The position numbers and the translations under genes were made by a program. Below, in pieces: positions 1-5,175 of a DNA stretch of 5,175 bases. The notes below the pieces were generated by a model. It saw only the letters and a program-made list of their open reading frames with translations, had not been told where the DNA came from and did not search any database. Within the stretch, counting starts at the first letter, position 1. Every line of letters starts with the position of its first letter. The stretch is from Alphaproteobacteria bacterium. GTDB lineage: Bacteria > Pseudomonadota > Alphaproteobacteria > Rhizobiales > Xanthobacteraceae. Location: the NCBI GenBank assembly GCA_005883115.1, contig VAZQ01000235.1:1-5175 (forward strand). The letters run 5' to 3'.

Positions 1-80
1 AACCGTCAGAAAGACCCGTCATATGAGCCGGCTATTGGAGGCCTATTGACGATGGGCTGCAGATAATCAACCAAGCTGCC
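1..80. other. left-edge sequence with no supportable gene
   Basis: All three plus-strand frames entering from the left stop early, at 24-26, 47-49 and 64-66. Any rightward gene would therefore show only a tail of at most 21 residues here, none of which I recognise. On the minus strand an ATG at 20-22 could open a frame running off the window, but it has no Shine-Dalgarno. No hairpin followed by a T-run is visible. Confidence 0.4.
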
Positions 81-150
81 AGTAACCCTCTATTTTCCCT
101 ACGGTATTTCCCTCCAACGCCCTCCAGGATATCCCACACCCCTACTCCCA
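81..150 (+). promoter_or_regulatory. C-rich, G-poor tract after guaA, possible rut-like region
   Basis: In these 70 bases the plus strand has 31 C and only 6 G by my count. C-runs of three or more occur at 86-88, 97-99, 110-112, 120-122, 133-135, 139-142 and 147-149. A C-rich, G-poor, weakly structured RNA is the usual description of a Rho loading site, here for transcripts running rightward into guaA antisense. Read the other way, the guaA 3' untranslated RNA would carry seven G-runs. No known regulatory family is recognised. Confidence 0.3.
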
Positions 151-1743
151 CTCGATCGTGCCCGGCGGCTTCGACGTCACATCATAGACCACGCGGTTGA
201 CGCCCTTGACCTCGTTGACGATCCGGGTTGCCACATGCGCGATGAATTTCATGTCGAAGGGATAGAAATCGGCGGTCATGCCGTCGGTCGAAGTCACCGC
301 GCGCAAACCGACGACGTAATCGTAGGTGCGGTAATCGCCCATCACGCCGACGGTGCGCACCGGCAGCAGAACGGCGAACGCCTGCCAAATGTCGTCGTAC
401 AGCCCGGCGCGGCGGATTTCCTCGATAAAAATGTCGTCGGCGCGCCGCAGAATGTCGAGCTTTTCCCGGCTAATTTCTCCGGGACAACGGATGGCTAATC
501 CTGGACCAGGGAATGGATGCCGGCCGACGAAAGCTTGCGGCAAACCGAGCTCGCGGCCAAGCGCCCGCACCTCGTCTTTGAACAGCTCGCGTAATGGCTC
601 GACGAGCTTCATGTTCATGCGCTCGGGCAAGCCGCCGACATTGTGATGCGATTTGATGGTTACCGACGGCCCGCCCGTGAACGATACGCTCTCGATCACG
701 TCCGGATAGAGCGTGCCTTGCGCCAGGAAATCCGCCCCGCCGAGCTTCTTCGCCTCTGCCTCGAACACGTCGATGAAGAGCCGGCCGATGGTCTTGCGCT
801 TGAGCTCGGGATCGGTAACGCCGGCAAGCGCCTCGAGAAATAGCCCTTCCGCGTCGACGTGCACGAGCGGGATGTTGTAACTATCGCGAAACAGAGCAAC
901 CACCTTCTCCGCCTCGGCAAGGCGCAGCAATCCGTGGTCGACGAAGACGCAGGTGAGCTGTTCGCCGATGGCTTGGTGAATCAGGACAGCGGCGACCGCC
1001 GAATCGACGCCGCCCGATAGCCCGCAGATCACCCGACCATTGCCGACCTGCGCGCGGATTTTCTCCATTGCTTCCACCTTGAACGCCCGCATGGTCCAGT
1101 CGCCCTTGCAGCCGGCAATCTTGCGCACGAAGTTGCGCAACAACGCGGCGCCGTGCGGCGTGTGCACCACTTCAAGGTGGAATTGGGTAGCGTAGAACCG
1201 CCGCTGCTCGTCCGCGATCATGGCGATGGGTGCATTCGGCGAGGTGCCGACCACACGGAAACCGGCGGGCAGCCCCGTCACGCGGTCGCCGTGACTCATC
1301 CAAACCGGATATCGCTCACCCCTGCGCCACACGCCTTCGAACAGCGGCGAATCCTCGATCACCGTCACCTCCGCGCGGCCGAACTCACGGTGGTGCCCGC
1401 CTTGGACCGTGCCGCCGAGTTGCTGCGCCATCGCCTGCTCGCCGTAGCAGATGCCGAGGATCGGCACGCCCGCCGCATAGACAGAGGGCGGCGCGAGCGG
1501 CGCGCCCTGCTCGAGCACCGAGGCCGGCCCGCCGGACAGGATCACGCCCTTCGGGCGCAACCGTGCGAAAGCTTCGTCAGCGTTCTGAAACGGCACGATT
1601 TCGCAATAAACTTTGTCTTCGCGCACCCGCCGGGCAATGAGCTGGGTGACCTGCGAGCCGAAATCGACGATGAGAATCTTGTCGTGGCCGGCGAGCCGAA
1701 CCGCATCGGCATCGCGCACGAGGGGGGAATCGAGAAGACTCAT
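142..1743 (-). CDS. guaA: GMP synthase (glutamine-hydrolysing) GuaA
   Basis: Cytosolic GMP synthase: it converts XMP, ATP and glutamine to GMP, completing the branch begun by guaB. It has 533 residues, slightly over the usual 515-525 because of about 20 residues before KILIVDFGSQVTQLIARRVRE. The class I glutamine amidotransferase domain spans about 22-212, with GICYGEQ carrying nucleophile Cys99 and the His189/Glu191 pair. The ATP-pyrophosphatase domain (about 213-405) has the P-loop SGGVDS at 243-248, LTCVFVDHGLLR at 263-274 and GTLYPDVIES at 343-352. The C-terminal dimerisation domain has RHPFPGPGLAIR at 408-419, DGMTADFYPFD and the terminal SKPPGTIEWE, then TAG. Oddities: the catalytic FHPEV motif reads FHLEV (Leu190), and the usual Gly before VYCEI is Lys44, after Asp43. 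The frame is otherwise intact, so I expect an active enzyme. The assignment is certain; the effect of Leu190 is unknown. Confidence 0.99.
   Translation of the reverse strand: MSLLDSPLVRDADAVRLAGHDKILIVDFGSQVTQLIARRVREDKVYCEIVPFQNADEAFARLRPKGVILSGGPASVLEQGAPLAPPSVYAAGVPILGICYGEQAMAQQLGGTVQGGHHREFGRAEVTVIEDSPLFEGVWRRGERYPVWMSHGDRVTGLPAGFRVVGTSPNAPIAMIADEQRRFYATQFHLEVVHTPHGAALLRNFVRKIAGCKGDWTMRAFKVEAMEKIRAQVGNGRVICGLSGGVDSAVAAVLIHQAIGEQLTCVFVDHGLLRLAEAEKVVALFRDSYNIPLVHVDAEGLFLEALAGVTDPELKRKTIGRLFIDVFEAEAKKLGGADFLAQGTLYPDVIESVSFTGGPSVTIKSHHNVGGLPERMNMKLVEPLRELFKDEVRALGRELGLPQAFVGRHPFPGPGLAIRCPGEISREKLDILRRADDIFIEEIRRAGLYDDIWQAFAVLLPVRTVGVMGDYRTYDYVVGLRAVTSTDGMTADFYPFDMKFIAHVATRIVNEVKGVNRVVYDVTSKPPGTIEWE
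146..153 (-). other. guaA 3'-end motif resembling a genomic-island attachment core
   Basis: The last guaA codons contain GAGTGGGA on the minus strand (153-146), encoding part of IEWE. From memory, the 3' end of guaA is a recurrent integration site for genomic islands whose flanking direct repeats contain this octamer. A 7-of-8 copy (GTGTGGGA) lies at 139-132, just past the stop. The octamer is partly forced by the conserved protein end, and no integrase is visible, so this marks a potential site only. Confidence 0.3.
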
Positions 1744-1833
1744 TGAAATCCTATGTGCGAGGCGAACGCGGTCCGGTCAAGGCCGGTATTTCATCGCCAC
1801 CCGCAAAACTTTCCGCCCGCGCCATGCGCAGGC
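1744..1833. other. rsmB to guaA spacer
   Basis: This spacer of 90 bases separates the rsmB stop from the guaA start. Apart from the guaA ribosome binding site at its end, I see no clear promoter, terminator or attenuator. The best inverted repeat is only CCGG/CCGG around a 6-base loop near 1771-1784, too short to mean much. guaA is probably transcribed with the genes before it. Confidence 0.4.
1749..1752 (-). promoter_or_regulatory. guaA ribosome binding site
   Basis: AGGA on the minus strand lies five bases before the ATG at 1741-1743. It supports this ATG over the internal GTG of residue 9, which is preceded by a pyrimidine-rich stretch. The choice matters because it gives GuaA a leader of about 20 residues ahead of the conserved HDKILIVDFGSQ. 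Confidence 0.6.
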
Positions 1834-3135
1834 TCAGCGCCGCCGCACGAGCACGGCCACATAGAATCCATCGGTGTCGGTGCGGCGCGGCGTCATCAGC
1901 AGCCCTTGTTCCGAGATCAGCGCGGCCTCGCGGAAGAGAGGCGCGCGCTCCTCCAGCACGCCCGTAAGTTCGACCGGCGGCAAAAGGGTGAAATCGCTTT
2001 GGCGAGCTAGAAATGCGCGGACCTGATCGCCATTTTCGTCCGCAAGCAGCGAGCAGGTGACATAGCCAATGCGGCCGCCGGGCTTCACCAGCGCTGCCGC
2101 GCGGTCGAGCACCTCGGCTTGCTCCTCCACCCGCTGCGCAAGCGCTCCGGGGCGCACACGCCATTTGGCGTCGGGATTGCGCCGCCACGTGCCGATCCCG
2201 GTACAAGGCGCGTCAATGAGCACCAGGTCCGCGCGGCGCTCCAGATCGCCGAGCAAATTTTCCTGCGCGCGGGGCGTTCTGACCTGCACATTGTGAACGC
2301 CCGCGCGCTCGAGGCGCTCGTGAATCGGGGCAAGTCGCCGCTTATCCGAATCGGTTGCGTAGATTTGCCCCCGATTTTCCATGATGGCCGCGAGGGCGAG
2401 CGTCTTGCCGCCGGCGCCGGCGCAGATGTCGATGACCTGTTGGCCGGGTTTGGCCCCGCAGAGCAGCGCTGCAAGCTGCGAGCCTTCGTCCTGCACCTCG
2501 ACCAGGCCTTTGATGAAGCCCGGCTCGGCATGGATGGCAGGGCTCTTGGCGTCAGCATCAAGCGCAAGGCGCAGACCGACCGGCGACCAGCGCGTGAGCA
2601 CGGGATTGAGGTGCGCGAGGGCAGCGCAGGCCCTCTCCCGTTCCGCCTTGAGCGCGTTGACCCGCAGATCGAGCGGCGCGCGGCTCGCCAGCGCCGCGGC
2701 TTCGGCTATGCGCTCTCCGCCGAAGACGCGGGCGAGATAGGGATCGAGCCATTGCGGGTAATCGCCCGCGACCCACGCTGGCGCACCGGCGAGATCGGCC
2801 GCGCCCAGCCGCGCGTGCTCCTCCGCGCTTAGCGGCGCCGGCGCAAAGCGGCCGCCATCGGCGCGCGCCGCGATCGCTTCGCAGTCGAGCTTGCGCTCGA
2901 GCCGCAGCATGCCGAGCAGCACCGCGCGCGGGTGTTGATCACCCATGATGTGGGCACTCGAGGCGCGCCGGCGCAGCGCATCGTAGACGAGGCCTGCGAT
3001 CGCCGCCCGGTCCGCCGAACCGGCGAAACGGTGCACCAAGCCCCAATCCTTGAGCGCATCCGCCGCCGGACGACGCTTCGCCTCGATGTCGGCGATCACT
3101 TCGATGGCCGCGGAAATGCGAGCGCCGGGCGTCAT
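1834..3135 (-). CDS. rsmB: RsmB/Sun (NOL1/NOP2) family rRNA cytosine-C5 methyltransferase
   Basis: This SAM-dependent RNA m5C methyltransferase has 433 residues, close to the roughly 430 of E. coli RsmB, which methylates C967 of 16S rRNA. The N-terminal third (about 1-130) is a helical NusB-like region containing GLVYDALRRRASS and RAVLLGMLRLE. The Rossmann methyltransferase domain follows: VEVQDEGSQ at 212-220, the SAM-binding DICAGAGGKTLALA at 236-249, LIDAPCTGIGTWRRNPD at 306-322 with motif-IV Cys311, and YVTCSLLADEN at 358-368 with the likely nucleophile Cys361. DGFYVAVLVRRR closes the protein. The ATG at 3133-3135 overlaps the MAPEG stop in TGATG, with a weak GGGA four bases ahead. The frame is open further upstream to 3285, but that part only shadows MAPEG in another frame. 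Alphaproteobacteria commonly carry more than one protein of this family, so the exact target cytosine is inferred and the symbol is provisional. Confidence 0.9.
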   Translation of the reverse strand: MTPGARISAAIEVIADIEAKRRPAADALKDWGLVHRFAGSADRAAIAGLVYDALRRRASSAHIMGDQHPRAVLLGMLRLERKLDCEAIAARADGGRFAPAPLSAEEHARLGAADLAGAPAWVAGDYPQWLDPYLARVFGGERIAEAAALASRAPLDLRVNALKAERERACAALAHLNPVLTRWSPVGLRLALDADAKSPAIHAEPGFIKGLVEVQDEGSQLAALLCGAKPGQQVIDICAGAGGKTLALAAIMENRGQIYATDSDKRRLAPIHERLERAGVHNVQVRTPRAQENLLGDLERRADLVLIDAPCTGIGTWRRNPDAKWRVRPGALAQRVEEQAEVLDRAAALVKPGGRIGYVTCSLLADENGDQVRAFLARQSDFTLLPPVELTGVLEERAPLFREAALISEQGLLMTPRRTDTDGFYVAVLVRRR

Positions 3136-3557
3136 CAGATCCCGAGCAGGATGCGGATCATGAAAATCAGCCACATGATCGTCAGAACAAACGCGCCCAG
3201 CCCGAACGCCGGGCCGCGCCGGTTCACGTCGTTGTCGGTCACGTGGATGTAGGCGTGAACCAGGCGCGATGCGACGAAGATCCATGCCAGAACCACGAAC
3301 AAGAGGTCGGCGTGGCGCGTGATCCAGGCGAGGATCGTCAGCACATAGAAGAGAACGGGCAGCTCGAGCTGGTTATGATAGGCATTACTGATCTGGGCGA
3401 TCCGCGGCGGCCAGTTCGGCTCGCGCAAGGCGATGTCTTGCGCCTTGACCTCGCCGATCCTGAACGCCCGGGTGCGCAGATGCGCCATCCAAAAGAGCAG
3501 CACGAAGGTCGCGATGACCTCGACGAACAGCGGCAGCAGGACAGCCTGGATCGACAC
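3135..3557 (-). CDS. MAPEG-family small integral membrane protein
   Basis: This protein of 140 residues has four predicted membrane segments, at about 4-27, 66-80, 84-104 and 118-138. They are joined by a polar loop containing EVKAQDIALREPNWPPR. The NQLELPVLFY stretch at 62-71, at the start of the second segment, matches the Asn-x-x-Glu...Pro signature of MAPEG proteins, which include microsomal glutathione transferases and eicosanoid enzymes. Bacterial members of this clade have no established substrate, so no reaction is assigned. The start is taken as GTG at 3557, because homologues as I recall them begin at the equivalent of VSIQAVLLPLF and a weak AGGG lies nine bases upstream. A longer frame opens at GTG 3617 but adds only an Ala/Arg-rich extension of 20 residues with no family resemblance. 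Its TGA stop shares one base with the ATG of the next gene, implying co-transcription and translational coupling with rsmB. The family is reasonably sure; the function is unknown. Confidence 0.85.
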   Translation of the reverse strand: MSIQAVLLPLFVEVIATFVLLFWMAHLRTRAFRIGEVKAQDIALREPNWPPRIAQISNAYHNQLELPVLFYVLTILAWITRHADLLFVVLAWIFVASRLVHAYIHVTDNDVNRRGPAFGLGAFVLTIMWLIFMIRILLGI

Positions 3558-3686
3558 GGCGGCGGGCCCTAGAGGAGTTCGCCTAGCTTGGCGAGCCGCG
3601 GCGGCGAAAGCAACCACCCACCGCCGTCATCATCGCGGCCACACGGTCTCCTTCGCCGTGCGTCAGGCCCATGCGAACACATATTG

Positions 3687-3715
3687 CCATAGCGCGGCGT
3701 CTGCGCGTCATGCAA
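3687..3715 (-). promoter_or_regulatory. weak candidate promoter for the MAPEG-rsmB-guaA stretch
   Basis: On the minus strand TTGCAT (3715-3710) is followed after exactly 17 bases by CTATGG (3692-3687). This resembles the alphaproteobacterial housekeeping pattern (TTGAC...17...CTATAT) only partly: the TTG core of the -35 and CTAT of the -10 match. It lies about 130 bases before the MAPEG start, in the only gap large enough to hold a separate promoter upstream of these three genes. The call rests on spacing and a weak match; read-through from guaB is equally possible. Confidence 0.2.
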
Positions 3716-3763
3716 ATGCCGCTCCTAAGTAGCGTGCAAGCTGCAACGCTGTCGCCTTCGCGG

Positions 3764-3791
3764 GCGTGCGCACGCGTCTGCCTTCGGGCAG
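3764..3791 (-). other. GC-rich inverted repeats just after guaB, possible 3' structure
   Basis: Three bases past the guaB stop lies a perfect 5-bp hairpin at 3778-3791. On the minus-strand transcript it reads CTGCC-CGAA-GGCAG, and on the plus strand the loop is TTCG. It is followed by a 12-bp perfect palindrome, GCGTGCGCACGC, at 3764-3775. A weaker 4-bp stem (CGCC/GGCG) lies at 3753-3766 and competes with it. No T-run follows on the transcript strand, so this is not a standard intrinsic terminator. It may stabilise the guaB mRNA 3' end, help Rho-dependent termination, or be chance in GC-rich DNA. Confidence 0.35.
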
Positions 3792-3794
3792 GGA

Positions 3795-5175
3795 TTAGGG
3801 CCGGCTGGGATAATTCGGACTCTCGCGTGTGATCGTTACGTCGTGTACGTGACTCTCGCGCATGCCGGCGGCCGAAACGCGCACGAATTCCGCCTTCTCG
3901 TGCAGCTCCTGCAAGGTCTTCGCACCGACGTAGCCCATGGCAGCGCGTAGCCCCCCGCTTAATTGGTGCAGAACGGTCGCTGCCGCGCCTTTGTATGGCA
4001 CCTGGCCTTCAACCCCTTCCGGCACGAGCTTGAGCGTGTCCTTAATGTCCTGCTGGAAATAACGGTCAGCAGAGCCGCGCGCCATGGCGCCTACCGAGCC
4101 CATGCCGCGATAGGTCTTGTACGAGCGGCCCTGATAGAGAAAGACCTCGCCCGGCGTCTCGTCGGTACCCGCGAGGAGCGAGCCCACCATGGCGCAGTCG
4201 GCGCCCGCGGCGAGGGCCTTGGCGAGATCGCCGGAATATTTGATGCCACCGTCGGCGATCACCGGCGTGCCGGTTTTCCGCGCCACCTCGACCGCATCCA
4301 TGATAGCCGTGAGCTGCGGCACCCCGACCCCGGCCACGATTCGGGTGGTGCAGATCGAGCCCGGGCCAATGCCAACCTTGATCGCGTCCGCGCCGGAATC
4401 GATCAGCGCCTTCGCGCCCTCGGCGGTCGCGATATTGCCGGCAACCACCTGCACCGCGTTCGAGTGCCGCTTGATGCGCTTGACGGCATCGAGGACCGAA
4501 CGCGAATGGCCGTGCGCGGTGTCGACAACCACGAGGTCGACTCCCGCCGCGATCAGGCGGGAGGTGCGCTCGAATCCCTTGTCGCCCACGGTCGTCGCGG
4601 CGGCAACGCGCAGACGCCCTTGCTCGTCCTTGCAGGCATGCGGATTGGCGACCGCCTTTTCGATGTCCTTGACCGTGATCAGCCCCACGCAGCGATACTG
4701 ATCGTCGACTACGAGCAGCTTTTCAATACGGTGCTGATGGAGAAGGCGCTTGGCCTCGGCCTGTCCGACACCCTCGCGCACGGTGATGAGCCGCTCCTTG
4801 GTCATCAGCTCGGCCACCTTCTGGCGCGGATCGGTGGCAAAGCGGACGTCGCGGTTGGTAAGAATGCCGACGAGCTTGCCGGCGCGCACGTTGCCGCCGC
4901 CCTCCACGACCGGAATGCCGGAAATGCGGTGATCCTGCATCAGGGCCAGCGCATCCGCCAGCGTGGCGCCAGGATCGATGGTGAGAGGATTGACCACCAT
5001 GCCGGACTCGAACTTCTTGACCTGACGGACCTGCGCGGCTTGCTCCTCCGGCTCGAGATTGCGGTGAATGACGCCAAGCCCCCCGGCTTGCGCCATGGCG
5101 ATCGCCATCTTGGCCTCGGTCACAGTGTCCATGGCCGAGGCGACGATCGGAATATTGAGCGGAATGTCGCGAGTG
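3795..5175 (-). CDS. guaB: IMP dehydrogenase GuaB, N terminus missing at the window edge
   Basis: Cytosolic NAD-dependent IMP dehydrogenase, which oxidises IMP to XMP, the committed step of GMP synthesis. The frame is open to the right edge: upstream of the Met at 5132 it still reads TRDIPLNIPIVASA, a typical GuaB segment, so that Met is internal and roughly 40-50 N-terminal residues lie outside. Numbering from that Met: two CBS repeats (Bateman module) at about 46-160, inserted in the TIM barrel; the ACKDEQGRLRV segment at 166-176; the phosphate/active-site loop GPGSICTTR with catalytic Cys261 (codon 4350-4352); IADGG at 292-296; the YRGMGSVGAM flap at 341-350; and RGSADRYFQ at 352-360. The C terminus is the usual SHVHDVTITRESPNY, followed by a TAA stop. 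All expected catalytic elements are present, and no frameshift is seen. It is the first gene of the minus-strand series, and guaA, the next enzyme of the pathway, ends the series. The assignment is firm; only the start is unknown. Confidence 0.98.
   Translation of the reverse strand, partial: TRDIPLNIPIVASAMDTVTEAKMAIAMAQAGGLGVIHRNLEPEEQAAQVRQVKKFESGMVVNPLTIDPGATLADALALMQDHRISGIPVVEGGGNVRAGKLVGILTNRDVRFATDPRQKVAELMTKERLITVREGVGQAEAKRLLHQHRIEKLLVVDDQYRCVGLITVKDIEKAVANPHACKDEQGRLRVAAATTVGDKGFERTSRLIAAGVDLVVVDTAHGHSRSVLDAVKRIKRHSNAVQVVAGNIATAEGAKALIDSGADAIKVGIGPGSICTTRIVAGVGVPQLTAIMDAVEVARKTGTPVIADGGIKYSGDLAKALAAGADCAMVGSLLAGTDETPGEVFLYQGRSYKTYRGMGSVGAMARGSADRYFQQDIKDTLKLVPEGVEGQVPYKGAAATVLHQLSGGLRAAMGYVGAKTLQELHEKAEFVRVSAAGMRESHVHDVTITRESPNYPSRP

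Larger units (their letters stand above)
3558..3794. other. guaB to MAPEG intergenic region, no supportable gene
   Basis: This gap of 237 bases separates the guaB stop from the preferred MAPEG start. It contains the inverted repeats near 3753-3791, the promoter-like pair at 3687-3715 and a perfect AAGGAG at 3648-3653 on the minus strand. The AAGGAG sits five bases before a GTG at 3640-3642, which opens a 19-codon frame ending in TAG at 3583-3585. The same frame can be extended up to an ATG at 3688-3690, giving 35 residues, but that ATG has no Shine-Dalgarno. I recognise nothing in either peptide and do not call a gene. No tRNA or riboswitch fold was recognised by eye. Confidence 0.5.

Noticed and set aside
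1..141. Intrinsic terminator after guaA
   Set aside because: Only short palindromes such as GGATATCC (127-134) and CTGCAG are present; none is a stable stem followed by a T-run on the minus-strand transcript.
1153..1746. Plus-strand frame of 197 codons opposite guaA
   Set aside because: It is antisense to the conserved amidotransferase domain, has low-complexity His/Arg-rich content, and shows no recognisable motif.
1744..1833. Purine riboswitch or attenuator ahead of guaA
   Set aside because: The 90-base spacer shows no paired helices of useful length by eye and no leader peptide plus terminator arrangement.
1751..2206. Minus-strand frame of 151 codons overlapping the end of rsmB and the spacer before guaA
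   Set aside because: It is an out-of-frame shadow of rsmB rich in Arg/Ala/Gly; it has no domain and the true rsmB frame is intact to its stop.
2119..2832. Plus-strand frame of 237 codons opposite rsmB
   Set aside because: It is antisense to a clearly conserved methyltransferase; its Arg/Ala/Gly-rich, domain-free translation is typical of GC-rich shadow frames.
3136..3285. Upstream extension of the rsmB frame by 50 residues to an earlier Met
   Set aside because: It lies wholly inside the MAPEG gene in another frame, is Arg/Pro-rich like a shadow translation, and the family N terminus fits the ATG at 3133-3135.
3558..3617. Longer MAPEG start at GTG 3617
   Set aside because: It adds an Ala/Arg-rich extension of 20 residues with no membrane or family character and no Shine-Dalgarno; GTG 3557 gives the expected length and first membrane segment.

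Overview
The window is a compact housekeeping cluster from a high-GC alphaproteobacterium, most likely of the order Hyphomicrobiales (Rhizobiales). The GuaA sequence, as I recall relatives, looks closest to Bradyrhizobium, Rhodopseudomonas and Methylobacterium types. No database was searched, so this placement rests on memory of the families.

All recognised genes lie on the minus strand and read right to left. They are guaB (IMP dehydrogenase, entering from the right edge without its N terminus), a 237-base gap, a small MAPEG-family membrane protein, an RsmB/Sun-type rRNA cytosine-C5 methyltransferase overlapping it by one base (TGATG), a 90-base gap, and guaA (glutamine-hydrolysing GMP synthase). 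A non-coding tail of about 140 bases lies beyond guaA. guaB and guaA catalyse the two successive steps from IMP to GMP (IMP to XMP, then XMP to GMP). The methyltransferase and the MAPEG protein sit between them with no obvious link to purine synthesis. I recall the same order in other Hyphomicrobiales, so it is probably a conserved neighbourhood rather than a new system.

Between genes: positions 3558-3794 hold GC-rich hairpins just after guaB, a weak promoter-like pair and a strong Shine-Dalgarno that does not belong to the MAPEG start. Positions 1-141 hold a strikingly C-rich, G-poor stretch on the plus strand (G-run-rich on the guaA sense strand), but no tRNA, no clear intrinsic terminator and no supportable gene.

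I found no exciting undescribed system here. The points worth a second look are small: a Pro-to-Leu change beside the catalytic His of GuaA, a possible integration-site motif at the guaA 3' end, the skewed tail after guaA, and the structured guaB-MAPEG gap. I see no mobile element, CRISPR array, rRNA or tRNA.
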